Shown: positions 37,194-50,857 of the stretch, piece after piece
Position numbering within the stretch: position 1 is the stretch's first letter
Layout of the letters: every line of letters starts with the position of its first letter
Assembly: GCA_032622095.1 (NCBI GenBank)
Contig: CP136064.1
Coordinates: 183,004,209-183,068,208, forward strand
Source: Siphonodentalium dalli
Taxonomy: Eukaryota; Mollusca; Scaphopoda; Gadilida; Siphonodentaliidae
Length of the DNA: 64,000 nucleotides
Direction: 5' to 3'
Translations under genes and position numbers: made by a program
Notes under the pieces: generated by a model
The model's input: the letters and a program-made list of their open reading frames with translations, nothing else
Told to the model about the DNA's origin: nothing
The model's database searches: none

Positions 37194-37810
37194 GTGTCCT
37201 GTTCCGGATAACCTGGCATGTCCGACGCTAATATGACACCACAAAGACAGTACTTTATTTTGGCAGTTATCTTGGATTGGGATAGGCTGAAATCATTCGG
37301 ATAATCCCGGAGAATAAGACATCATAAAAGGAAATTAGCATTATTGGTCCGTATTGTGTGGATCATCGGATTAGGATAGGCCGAACTCATTCGGATAACC
37401 ATGGCGAATCACTGTATAGTCATGAAAATTTACCCAAAAATCCTGCTATTACAAGAATAGGAGAGATCGACACACGAACAAGCCGATTATAGTTGGAATA
37501 TTATTGCGAATTTAAACAATGAGTAATATGCCACGTGTATTGTCGATAATAACCTTACGCTGTGTATCGAATGATTCGGTGATTACTTTCACGACGGGGA
37601 TGACATGGGGTATAATCTGATGGACTTCGGGTACGTTAAATTTTGCAGGCAATTCGACGTAGAGTGCTCTGAAAACATGAACATCTTACATACTGTACAT
37701 GCCTCCCCGTTTACTTTTGGTTGTTATATAAGTGACATTTGTCCGAAATGAGCCTATCTGGCAAGATCTAGTGTAATAATTCCTGGAATTTCATTGCTAT
37801 AATAAGCGAT

Positions 37811-37921
<111 letters not shown>

Positions 37922-38195
37922 AAATGTTTTTGCAGCAGATAGCCATTTTTGAATAAATTCATGAGAATTGTCCATGAAGTTTTTCCAGCCGTGTGAACGT
38001 AGTCTTATATATGGCAACGGAAATTGGTCAGACAAATACGCGTATACCGACTACAGTCAAGATTAATATATATAGTTGTTTTAGTTTAACATGTTAAAGA
38101 TGCCCACACGGATTGGACAACGAATGAAGATAAGATACAAGCTATTATATTTTATGTCAGACTTGTGTCTTATACACACTCTCACCAGCGCGTAA

Positions 38196-38300
38196 TGTGT
38201 GCATGGATACACAACGAAACATGCGTCTAACTTCAACCGCCATCTGAAGTGGCACCAACCACCGGACCATGAATCTGGTGTTACGCAAATTCTCCTGTAA
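38196..38300 (+). pseudogene. Degenerate C2H2 zinc-finger remnant, unit 5
   Basis: As in unit 1, with the preceding stop codon; the tail keeps CGGACCATG. Confidence 0.5.
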
Positions 38301-40967
38301 ACGGTATTCAGTTTTCTGCCCAACAGAATTGACGGGTAGTATTTGTTCACAGTAACAGATCGTTGCTCGTGATCAACGAGAAACTCTTTTACTTATTATG
38401 CCAAGCATTTCATTCGTTAATCGCGATTATAAACATCCATGCTTATTATATACTAAATGTTGATAAACCACTCGCAGTGTCGTATCGTGCACCAGGTGTG
38501 TTGTCAATCATTTTATACACAATTGAGTGGTTCCAATATAATATTTATCTCATCGCATAATAATCTTTGATGGGTTTACACGCCTGAGCTGTGTCAGGAT
38601 GTGGAATGTTTAGACAGACTTACACAGTAAACTACCCTATTGTTAAGCTAGTGTACACCCTGAAGGAATCTGCTCTCTGAAGACAATTAATTAAGCAGTT
38701 TTCTGCGTAAGTTCGTCTAAACTGTCCACCTCCTGACATAGCCCAGTCGTGGAAACCTCTTAATTCTATTTCAGATAGAGAGGATGTGTTACGTTCAAGA
38801 ATTCCACACGATTCGAGAACTTTTATGTGTCACAGTAGATATATATGTAAACTAATATGGTTTATTTATTATGCAACATTATGTGCTGTCCGCCACGCGC
38901 AATATGGCACACAGAAGACGAACCAGTAAGAACTTTGTGGCTCATTGTTTGATGCACAGTAAATATAATTCTGAATATGCCCACGTTCTGTATCATACGA
39001 ATCTAACAATGGTCTAGCCACTGCTCATCAAACATCATCCCTCATGAGGGTTTGCAAAAACATTATAATAATAATACGCTTTATCAGAGCCAGTATCACA
39101 AAAGATGAGGGGTGGAATTCGTCATGTGTAGGCATTATCATTACATGTAAATATAAACGATAAACGTTTTCGCAAAATAATATATGAGAAAAAAACATTG
39201 ATAACGCGTCTACTTCACAATTTGCCCACCCCAGTTAAATAGCCAAGGGTGTGCCCTTTCCAGAGATGCACATCGCGTCCTCGTACATTATGCCATCGCA
39301 TAGTTATCGCGTTTTTGAAGAAAGCACCCGCATCTCAGTGGGATTTACCCTTCGCTCCAGATAAATCTCGCACCAATCTGCCCTGAAAGGCGGACAACTT
39401 TCACGAGTTCCTATCGCGTGAAAGAAATTAGCGTGCAACCAGGCATAGCCGGTAATTCTCGTCAACATTGGAACGCGGGCTTTTTTTAAACATGCTGCTC
39501 GCCGTTGATGGCAGCGTGAGACATACGATTTGGAGTCCATCCGACCATGGGTTGACTTCGCGGGCCAGGAAGGTTTCGCACCTCACCCGGACTTGATGTC
39601 ATTCAAGTTGATGGGGGGTGGGGGTGGGGGTGGGGGTGGTCTTCAATGACCTTGACCCTAAGATTACCTTGACCTCTGATACTCGACATCATGGCGATTT
39701 CAAGGGCTAATTTTGCGAGTTATATATAGCGATGTACGCGCTTATGACAATATGCAGAGCACAATATGGCTGTCCCTGTTAAAACTGCAGGTCACAGGGA
39801 GGCCTCTACATACCTACATTCCTGGGCCTGTAGCCGATGAAGAACCACATGGGACCATGATCTCAATGTGACCTTGACCTCTAGAAACTAACATCGGGGA
39901 CGAGTGAAATTGCGCGTAAAACACCATATATGCTGGGCTATGGCGATTTGGACAAGCGCATTTTATAATCATATTACGCTCAACGGTGATTTATCGAAAC
40001 AAAAAAATAAATGTCCGTAGCGCCCAGAATAGTTAGCGTACACGTTATAGCGCGCGTGCGACCGATTTAATTGCGTGTAACAATGCGCTACCGCAACATT
40101 TCAAAATGCTCGCGAGTCAGTAGAGTTATCATTTACTGTTATCATTACTGCTATAATAACAAATTTAGTTTATGTTGAAAATCGACACAATTATTGTGGA
40201 AATAAACTGAAGAATACGGGAACTATTGGGCTCTATTCTGCAGATGGATGATTTGTGAAGTTCGCCCGTCCACACATATAAAAAAATATATATAAAACAC
40301 GGTATGTATCCAAATCCAATTCTTGGTTCCTTATGGGTACATCATTTAAAATGCTGATTTTGTTTTGTTTTTTGTTAGTTTAAACATATTTTATTGTATC
40401 ATTTATGTACAAATGGGATTGGGGCACAAGTTATACAACTTAGATAGCCCCTCTCCCCATATAATTACACACGTTATTATACCAACAATGTAGATCGAGT
40501 GAGACCTCCTATGTGTAATTCCCTCTACCCAATTATGTCCTAATACATAATCTATCAAGTGAACGCGTCATATATTTACATAGCCCGTCTGTGTTAAACT
40601 AAATCCTGTTCGGTGATAGGTCAACTGTCAATTTGGTCACTCGTTTCATACCCCAATAACACACAGACCAGTAACACGGACACGACTTCACAGATTGTTG
40701 GCCTAATCTGACATAATCACTTAAAGTGATCAGCAGAATAATTGGGCGCACTTTTCAAAGTGCAGCCGAATTGCGTCTGAAACCAGTTATTTATATCTAT
40801 CACGTTAGATATCATTGTTAAGTGCTTTGAACTCTTAAATTTCACTGTCGTTGTGTGCTGCGTGGGCTAGTCTCAAATTATCGGCAGATTTTTTGAAAAT
40901 AAATAATAATACACACACGCAGCTCTGTATGGGAACAAATAATCAAAATGTTATATAAATATAAATA

Positions 40968-41110
40968 TAAGAAATGAATTAATGGGTGTGCATTATTGGG
41001 CGATACGGCGCAGTGGTCGTTGGGGCACAGTTCGCGGTTCACACAATGTGCCCCAAATGACCACAGCGCCGTATCCCACAATAACACACACCCACTACAT
41101 TCATTTCTTA
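40968..41110. mobile_element. Foldback / MITE-like inverted repeat, unit 6
   Basis: Type-B form that has also lost the bulged G, so TTGGGGCACA now pairs without interruption with TGTGCCCCAA. Confidence 0.7.
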
Positions 41111-41460
41111 GATAACCCTGATGGCAATTTCTTATCGATAGCCATTCAACCAGACGTTATTCATTCGGGTATTTTTTCAGGTTGATCATATAGAAGCTTC
41201 GTCTGTGCCAGTTGTTTTGGTGTGAAATAAACATAGGATGACACAGTTGGTAAACAGGTTAACATTATGTCACTCGTTTATCATGCCGTCAGGTACAACT
41301 TGTGCGACAACGTTAACCAGTTCACACACTTGAACATTCTATCTATTTATCGGGGTAACTTTAGCATTCTTAATATGTTTTTGTGGCGTGACAGGTCATT
41401 CTCTCACAACGTCTTGGGCTATTCTTGTCGAATGATGCTGATTTGAAAACTTTGGAGATT

Positions 41461-41962
41461 AAAGACACGGTTGGCCTTGGCGGTGGGTATCCTGTGAAAA
41501 TATCTCCACCCGTCAAAAAACCGCCACAAACAGAAAGAACATAAAAATGTAGATAGACTTTGTCCGTATACAAATAAGAAATATCGCATAAACAGTATGT
41601 TATGGTCATATGTTTGACCATTGTTATGTAAACAAAAGCATAAAAAGTAACTTTTCTGGTATTTGTTTATATTATGATGGTAAACATAAAGAGCGTTCTT
41701 TGTTGGTGAGTACCTGATATGGAACTAATAAAGAGCGTTTATGCCATTTGTGTGTGATTAGCCAGTAGCATTGTGCTGTCTTCTGTAACACAATCAGGCT
41801 CTTGCTTAGGTAAAACATAGTAGGTCTTTATGATAACATGCTGTTTACGCGATGGTCATGGTTTATATGAACGAAACTGTATGCGTTTTAATGTTTTTCT
41901 GTTTACGGTGTTTGGAACAAATATGAATATTTTCGACAATTAAGGCCGCACGTGCCTTTAAA
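41461..41962. repeat. 502-bp duplicated intron segment in the 3' flank, unit 6
   Basis: The sequence jumps at TTAAA from the position equal to 2618 of unit 1 to the position equal to 3550, runs to the equivalent of 4051 and returns at TTTAAA. Both joints share AAA microhomology. The resident original remains in intron 2 at about 42892-43393, so this is a copy, not a move. Confidence 0.92.
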
Positions 41963-42715
41963 CACTCTTAAATTATTCTTCTAAGTTTGTCTTTGAACTT
42001 TGGAGACATTTGCAAAGGACAAGACTATCCGCATTATTTGACATTTTGAAATTTCCCCAAAAGACAATCCATTTTGAGAATGCCTGACACGATTTCACCA
42101 TCTATCAACATTTCCGTTCTGAATATAGCCCTCATCTCCTGAAGTGAGCTGCGTAGTATATAACATAGGAGACACAAGGATCCAACAGCACAGTGTGGAA
42201 CAATGGGTCATTGACAAAGTGGTCATGAATTGAAAGTCAGAGTTAGATATGTACAATGCATTTATTAAATTTACAATACAGTTGATGACATGATTGTGGT
42301 AGATAAAAAGAAACATTTATGCAAACGACCATCGTAGGGTGTCATTGCAGGGTATCATGGAGACACATTAGTTAAACACATAGAGCAACGTGTATAGATA
42401 CCTGAACATTAGAACATGAGCATACATGTACATAACAAATTCCGTTGCCCGGTATCTTCGACTAAATATACGTGGAAAACTATACACGTGTATTGGTAAT
42501 GATGTTGGAGCGTTGATTAACTAAGAAGAGAAATATATTAGAATTGTCTGAACAGGGACCACCAACGGAAACAGTGAAACAGTCCTGTGCTACTTCTCAG
42601 GCGATGCTCCGTCTATCCCGGTGAATATCATCGTGTGAAGACCTTGCATGTCTGTTCGATGATTTTTGTCATGACATCTCATCGTGAATAGCACTGTTTA
42701 GAAGTTATTGGTGAT

Positions 42716-44787
42716 TCAGCACAGACCGCATGTTTCCCTGCATCTCATTTGGATCCTGACGACTCGATCGCAGAGTCTCCTCAGTTGGTTGCATCTGGCG
42801 GCAGAATACGAATCTTCACAGGGAACTGAAACAATTATAGGCGTATAGTAACAATTATAACCACGTTGTATTTAAGTTCTTTGTACATGGTTAAAGACAC
42901 GGTTGGCCTTGGCGGTGGGTATCCTGTGAAAATATCTCCACCCGTCAAAAAACCGCCACAAACAGAAAGAACATAAAAATGTAGATAGACTTTGTCCGTA
43001 TACAAATAAGAAATATCGCATAAACAGTATGTTATGGTCATATGTTTGACCATTGTTATGTAAACAAAAGCATAAAAAGTTACTTTTCTGGTGTTTGTTT
43101 ATATTATGATGGTAAACATAAAGAGCGTTCTTTGTTGGTGAATACCTGATATGGAACTAATAAAGAGCGTTTATGCCATTTGAGTGTGATTAGCCAGTAG
43201 CATTGTGCTGTCTTCTGTAACACAATCAGGCTCTTGCTTAGGTAAAATATAGTAGGTCTTTATGATAACATGCTGTTTACGAGATGGTCATGGTGTATAT
43301 GAACGAAACTGTATGCGTTTTAATGTTTTTCTGTTTACGGTGTTTGGAACAAATATTAATATTTTCGACAATTAAGGCCTCACTTGCCTTTAAAATAGAA
43401 ATCAAAAAGATGTTGTATCTCTTCACTGAACTTTCTTCATAAACTTGGGGCTATAAACTATTATTCGTTGGTAAGCGAGAACAGGTAAGGGGAGCCTCTG
43501 TCACTGGGAAATAATTTGTTCTATGAATCAGCACAGGAAATGTGGCTATCTTACTTTACATCAATTTTGTTTGAAAATATCTTTTAAAAACACTTTAAGT
43601 GAAATGCATGCAATTCCAGAATGGTGTTTTTGTGTCTTATTTGTAATGTGGTTGAAACGTGCATTGAAAAGAAGTTCGATCTAATTTTTTGTTTGTTGTT
43701 GCCAGTGCTGTCGATAAGATATAGCGCATCTTTAAGTAGAAGGCGTCATGTGACTTGTCCTTGAACTTTACGAAAAATACCTCCTACTTAAAGCAGCGGC
43801 TCGTAATGTTCAGGGTTCAGAACTGAGATGAAACCAAATGATTAATTGCTCCTGTCAGTGCACGATCGGATCACCAACGACCGAGAGAAACACAGCTTGA
43901 TATATTATTGCTTATAGATACTACATGTCGCATAAAAGAACTCACTTATGTCGTATATAATTTATCGTTTCAGAAGAAAACATGGGTCCAGTGTTTGTTC
44001 TGCTCGGAACATTCAAGAGCATTCAGTTTCATTATGTTCCTGATATGGCAACAATACATAGGGTTTATATCACGTATTGTGGAGAGAGCTCACGAATTGA
44101 TATGGCTTCGACAAGACACCTGCATTCTAAACCATAACCCACAAAGTCACATAAGCTATGGGCACACTTAGCATAGTCTCGAGTTTTGTACCGCGTTGAT
44201 CAGCAAAGCTGACGGGCAAACTTGTTCAACTGATCAGTTGCTAATTGTTCACAGACATTCGTTGAGTCAAATGACTTTCAGACTTTCAAGTACGCTTTTG
44301 TCAGCACCTATTCCCTGATTAAACATGGTTAAATTATGAACTTACGTGGTTCCGCTGTCGTTGTTGTTGGGATCTCAGCGTCGACGCCGAACATAGCTGA
44401 TCCACTCTGCACGTTCTGTGTTCTCCCTTGAAGACCGTATCTGTACATTAAATGTTCGGCTAACCATTTGGATAGTTTGATTCTCTGCGCTTCGCTCATG
44501 GGAGTCATGGCTCCCTCATTCGTGTCCGGCCCATGGATGAGATCCGCGAATTGTATCTGAGTCCTTCTCTTAGCTGTTTCCATTGGTTCATCGTCTCTCT
44601 CGGTCGGTACGCCGCCGCCCGTTGTGGTGTCTGATGTGTGTTTTTCGTTTGAATTTTCTCTGCGGGATAGTCGTGCATACAGTTGATCCATTTCGTCGGT
44701 CGTAACGTAGCTTTGTTCCCCAAATACATCAAGCATTATTATTGAGAAGATCACCGAAATGAACGCAACTTTTGTATACATCTGCAT
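42716..44787 (-). CDS. Secreted ShKT-domain protein, unit 6 (coding exons 44346-44787 and 42716-42825)
   Basis: The predicted protein is identical to unit 1. An extra copy of part of its intron 2 lies downstream of the gene at 41461-41962; that copy carries no coding exon of this gene. A base change just past the exon-2 donor region (TTAACC for TTAATC near 44327) does not touch the donor. Confidence 0.85.
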
Positions 44788-45429
44788 CACAATTATTTCT
44801 CTGAAAAATAAAATTTCGAAATGAGTATACTACATGTATCACCAAATCGTGTGGTATTTCAGTGTTAGTCTTTCAAGAGTATTTAAAGGGTACATATGCC
44901 CAAGTATGGCGTGTGCACACATAATTGTTGTGACCCCGCGACGTGACAGATGCAAAAAAAATAACTATGTTCAATTTGCTAGCTATGGTCAACTTTCTGT
45001 CGGATAACATAGCCATACGCAGGCAGATGAATGAAATATTTATATAACCACTTCGTATAATTTTTTGAAACGACAGGACAAAGCGACAGAGGTTTATCGG
45101 GTCTTTTTTTTAACTGTACGCACCGTCACGAGAGAGCGCTCTTTATTTCAAGATTAAAGTGGGTGATGTCCCTTTAAAATTCCGAACAAATTTTACAGGA
45201 TGAGAACACTCTTACATGTATTTGTCGATCTAGCATATCCTTCATTTAAAAAATAACAACTTTTTGGCTGCTCATGAAAGATGTTCTATTCAGACCGCTC
45301 TATGCGGAATGTCTTTTAATTGCTGATAAATATCATCGCATCTGAAACGAATTGTACATTCAAATACAGGCAAAATTTGCCAGTGTATGGACGTATTCCT
45401 GAAGCGTGTATGGTAGAGCATTGACTTAC

Positions 45430-45508
45430 CTTTAGTACCGCGAGGTATGTTCGCCTGCTGTAAGTATGAATTGTTTGATTTGTTCTTCCAATGTGCACCT
45501 TATTTATA
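45430..45508 (-). promoter_or_regulatory. TATA promoter and exon 1, unit 6
   Basis: The TATA box is at 45501-45508 and exon 1 is about 45430-45476; intact. Confidence 0.55.
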
Positions 45509-46125
45509 GTGTCCTGTTCCGGATAACCTGGCATGTCCGACGCTAATATGACACCACAAAGACAGTACTTTATTTTGGCAGTTATCTTGGATTGGGATAG
45601 GCTGAAATCATTCGGATAATCCCGGAGAATAAGACATCATAAAAGGAAATTAGCATTATTGGTCCGTATTGTGTGGATCATCGGATTAGGATAGGCCGAA
45701 CTCATTCGGATAACCATGGCGAATCACTGTATAGTCATGAAAATTTACCCAAAAATCCTGCTATTACAAGAATAGGAGAGATCGACACACGAACAAGCCG
45801 ATTATAGTTGGAATATTATTGCGAATTTAAACAATGAGTAATATGCCACGTGTATTGTCGATAATAACCTTACGCTGTGTATCGAATGATTCGGTGATTA
45901 CTTTCACGACGGGGATGACATGGGGTATAATCTGATGGACTTCGGGTACGTTAAATTTTGCAGGCAATTCGACGTAGAGTGCTCTGAAAACATGAACATC
46001 TTACATACTGTACATGCCTCCCCGTTTACTTTTGGTTGTTATATAAGTGACATTTGTCCGAAATGAGCCTATCTGGCAAGATCTAGTGTAATAATTCCTG
46101 GAATTTCATTGCTATAATAAGCGAT

Positions 46126-46131
<6 letters not shown>

Positions 46132-46173
<42 letters not shown>

Positions 46174-46193
46174 CTATATATATATATATATAT
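46132..46193. repeat. TA microsatellite, unit 6
   Basis: About 62 bp with a GC interruption at 46173, similar to unit 7. Confidence 0.95.
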
Positions 46194-46470
46194 CCCAAAT
46201 GTTTTTGCAACAGATAGCCATTTTTGAATAAATTCATGAGAATTGTCCATGAAGTTTTTCCAGCCGTGTGAACGTAGTCTTATATATGGCAACGAAAATT
46301 GGTCAGACAAATACGCGTATACCGACTACAGCCAAGATTAATATATATAGTTGTTTTAGTTTAACATGTTAAAGATGCCCACACGGATTGGACAACGAAT
46401 GAAGATAAGATACAAGCTATTATATTTTATGTCAGACTTGTGTCTTATACACACTCTCACCAGCGCGTAA

Positions 46471-46575
46471 TGTGTGCATGGATACACAACGAAACATGCG
46501 TCTAACTTCAACCGCCATCTGAAGTGGCACCAACCACCGGAACATGAATCTGGTGTTACGCAAATTCTCCTGTAA
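46471..46575 (+). pseudogene. Degenerate C2H2 zinc-finger remnant, unit 6
   Basis: Preceding stop codon present; the tail has the CGGAACATG variant. Confidence 0.5.
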
Positions 46576-49109
46576 ACGGTATTCAGTTTTCTGCCCAACA
46601 GAATTGACGGGTAGTATTTGTTCACAGTAACAGATCGTTGCTCGTGATCAACGAGAAACTCTTTTACTTATTATGCCAAGCATTGCATTCGTTAATCGCG
46701 ATTATAAACATCCATGCTTATTATATACTAAATGTTGATAAACCACTCGCAGTGTCGTATCGTGCACCAGGTGTGTTGTCAATCATTTTATACACAATTG
46801 AGTGGTTCCAATATAATATTTATCTCATCGCATAATAATCTTTGATGGGTTTACACGCCTGAGCTGTGTTAGGATGTGGAATGTTTAGACAGACTTACAC
46901 AGTAAACTACCCTATTGTTAAGCTAGTGTACACCCTGAAGGAATCTGCTCTCTGAAGAAAATTAATTAAGCAGTTTTCTGCGTAAGTTCGTCTAAACTGT
47001 CCACCTCCTGACATAGCCCAGTCGTGGAAACCTCTTAATTCTATTTCAGATAGAGAGGATGTGTTACGTTCAAGAATTCCACACGATTCGAGAACTTTGA
47101 TGTGTCACAGTAGATATATATGTAAACTAATATGGTTTATTTATTATGCAACATTATGTGCTGTCCGCCACGCGCAATATGGCACACAGAAGACGAACCA
47201 GTAAGAACTTTGTGGCTCATTGTTTGATGCACAGTAAATATAATTCTGAATATGCCCACGTTCTGTGTCATACGAATCTAACAATGGTCTAGCCACTGCT
47301 CATCAAACATCATCCCTCATGAGGGTTTGCAAAAACATTATAATAATAATACGCTTTATCAGAGCCAGTATCACAAAAGATGAGGGGTGGAATTCGTCAT
47401 GTGTGGGCATTATCATTACATGTAAATATAAACGATAAACGTTTTCGCAAAAAAATATATGAGAAAAAAACATTGATAACGCATCTACTTCACAATTTGC
47501 TCACCCCAGTTAAATAGCCAAGGGTGTGCCCTTTCCAGAGATGCACATCGCGTCCTCGTACATTATACCATCGCATAGTTATCGCGTTTTTGAAGAAAGC
47601 ACCCGCATCTCAGTGGGATTTACCCTTCGCTCCAGATAAATCTCGCACCAATCTGCTCTGAAAGGCGGACAGCTTTCACGAGTTCCTATCGCGTGAAAGA
47701 AATTAGCGTGCAACCAGGCATAGCCGGTAATTCTCGTCAACATCGGAACGCGGGCTTTTTTTAAACATGCTGCTCGCCGTTGACTTATAATGACCTTGAC
47801 CCTAAGATTACCTTGACCTCTGATACTCGACATCATGGCGATTTCAAGGGCTAATTTTGCGAGTTATATATAGCGATGTACGCGCTTATGACAATATGCA
47901 GAGCACAATATGGCTGTCCCTGTTAAAACTGCAGGTCACAGGGAGGCCTCTACATACCTACATTCCTGGGCCTGTAGCCGACGAAGAACCACATGGGACC
48001 ATGATCTCAATGTGACCTTGAATTAGAAACTAACATCGGGGACGAGTGAAATTGCGCGTAAAACACCATATATGCTGGGCTATGGCGATTTGGACAAGCG
48101 AATTTTATAATCATATTACGCTCAACGGTGATTTATCGAAACAAAAAAATAAATGTCCGTAGCGCCCAGAATAGTTAGCGTACACGTTATAGCGCGCGTG
48201 CGACCGATTTAATTGCTTGTAACAATGCGCTACCGCAACATTTCAAAATGCTCGCGAGTCAGTAGAGTTATCATTTACTGTTATCATTACTGCTATAATA
48301 ACAAATTTAGTTTATGTTGAAAATCGACACAATTATTGTGGAAATAAACTGAAGAATACGGGAACTATTGGGCTCTATTCTGCAGATGGATGATTTGTGA
48401 AGTTCGCCCGTCCACACATATAAAAAAATATATATAAAACACGGTATGTATCCAAATCCAATTCTTGGTTCCTTATGGGTACATCATTTAAAATGCTGAT
48501 TTTGTTTTGTTTTTTGTTAGTTTAAACATATTTTATTGTATCATTTATGTACAAATGGGATTGGGGCACAAGTTATACAACTTAGATAGCCCCTCTCCCC
48601 ATATAATTACACACGTTATTATACCAACAATGTAGATCGAGTGAGACCTCCTATGTGTAATTCCCTCTACCCAATTATGTCCTAATACATAATCTATCAA
48701 GTGAACGCGTCATATATTTACATAGCCCGTCTGTGTTAAACTAAATCCTGTTCGGTGATAGGTCAACTGTCAATTTGGTCACTCGTTTCATACCCCAATA
48801 ACACACAGACCAGTAACACGGACACGACTTCACAGATTGTTGGCCTAATCTGACATAATCACTTAAAGTGATCAGCAGAATAATTGGGCGCACTTTTCAA
48901 AGTGCAGCCGAATTGCGTCTGAAACCAGTTATTTATATCTATCACGTTAGATATCATTGTTAAGTGCTTTGAACTCTTAAATTTCACTGTCGTTGTGTGC
49001 TGCGTGGGCTAGTCTCAAATTATCGGCAGATTTTTTGAAAATAAATAATAATACACACACGCAGCTCTGTATGGGAACAAATAATCAAAATGTTATATAA
49101 ATATAAATA

Positions 49110-49252
49110 TAAGAAATGAATTAATGGGTGTGCATTATTGGGCGATACGGCGCAGTGGTCGTTGGGGCACAGTTCGCGGTTCACACAATGTGCCCCAAAT
49201 GACCACAGCGCCGTATCCCACAATAACACACACCCACTACATTCATTTCTTA
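49110..49252. mobile_element. Foldback / MITE-like inverted repeat, unit 7
   Basis: Same bulge-free type-B form as unit 6. Confidence 0.7.
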
Positions 49253-49602
49253 GATAACCCTGATGGCAATTTCTTATCGATAGCCATTCAACCAGACGTT
49301 ATTCATTCGGGTATTTTTTCAGGTTGATCATATAGAAGCTTCGTCTGTGCCAGTTGTTTTGGTGTGAAATAAACATAGGATGACACAGTTGGTAAACAGG
49401 TTAACATTATGTCACTCGTTTATCATGCCGTCAGGTACAACTTGTGCGACAACGTTAACCAGTTCACACACTTGAACATTCTATCTATTTATCGGGGTAA
49501 CTTTAGCATTCTTAATATGTTTTTGTGGCGTGACAGGTCATTCTCTCACAACGTCTTGGGCTATTCTTGTCGAATGATGCTGATTTGAAAACTTTGGAGA
49601 TT

Positions 49603-50104
49603 AAAGACACGGTTGGCCTTGGCGGTGGGTATCCTGTGAAAATATCTCCACCCGTCAAAAAACCGCCACAAACAGAAAGAACATAAAAATGTAGATAGAC
49701 TTTGTCCGTATACAAATAAGAAATATCGCATAAACAGTATGTTATGGTCATATGTTTGACCATTGTTATGTAAACAAAAGCATAAAAAGTAACTTTTCTG
49801 GTGTTTGTTTATATTATGATGGTAAACATAAAGAGCGTTCTTTGTTGGTGAGTACCTGATATGGAACTAATAAAGAGCGTTTATGCCATTTGTGTGTGAT
49901 TAGCCAGTAGCATTGTGCTGTCTTCTGTAACACAATCAGGCTCTTGCTTAGGTAAAACATAGTAGGTCTTTATGATAACATGCTGTTTACGCGATGGTCA
50001 TGGTGTATATGAACGAAACTGTATGCGTTTTAATGTTTTTCTGTTTACGGTGTTTGGAACAAATATGAATATTTTCGACAATTAAGGCCGCACGTGCCTT
50101 TAAA
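49603..50104. repeat. 502-bp duplicated intron segment in the 3' flank, unit 7
   Basis: Both joints are identical to those in unit 6, so the event happened once before the two units separated. Confidence 0.92.
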
Positions 50105-50857
50105 CACTCTTAAATTATTCTTCTAAGTTTGTCTTTGAACTTTGGAGACATTTGCAAAGGACAAGACTATCCGCATTATTTGACATTTTGAAATTTCCCC
50201 AAAAGACAATCCATTTTGAGAATGCCTGACACGATTTCACCATCTATCAACATTTCCGTTCTGAATATAGCCCTCATCTCCTGAAGTGAGCTGCGTATTA
50301 TATAACATAGGAGACACAAGGATCCAACAGCACAGTGTGGAACAATGGGTCATTGACAAAGTGGTCATGAATTGAAAGTCAGAGTTAGATATGTACAATG
50401 CATTTATTAAATTTACAATACAGTTGATGACATGATTGTGGTAGATAAAAAGAAACATTTATGCAAACGACCATCGTAGGGTGTCATTGCAGGGTATCAC
50501 GGAGACACATTAGTTAAACACATAGAGCAACGTGTATAGATACCTGAACATTAGAACATGAGCATACATGTACATAACAAATTCCGTTGCCCGGTATCTT
50601 CGACTAAATATACGTGGAAAACTATACACGTGTATTGGTAATGATGTTGGAGCGTTGATTAACTAAGAAGAGAAATATATTAGAATTGTCTGAACAGGGA
50701 CCACCAACGGAAACAGTGAAACAGTCCTGTGCTACTTCTCAGGCGATGCTCCGTCTATCCCGGTGAATATCATTGTGTGAAGACCTTGCATGTCTGTTCG
50801 ATGATTTTTGTCATGACATCTCATCGTGAATAGCACTGTTTAGAAGTTATTGGTGAT

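Larger units (their letters stand above)
38824..47098. repeat. Tandem array unit 6 (type B, with 502-bp internal duplication)
   Basis: This is the longest unit at 8275 bp. The excess is a second copy of an intron-2 segment placed at 41461-41962, in the 3' flank of the gene. The rest follows type B order. Confidence 0.95.
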
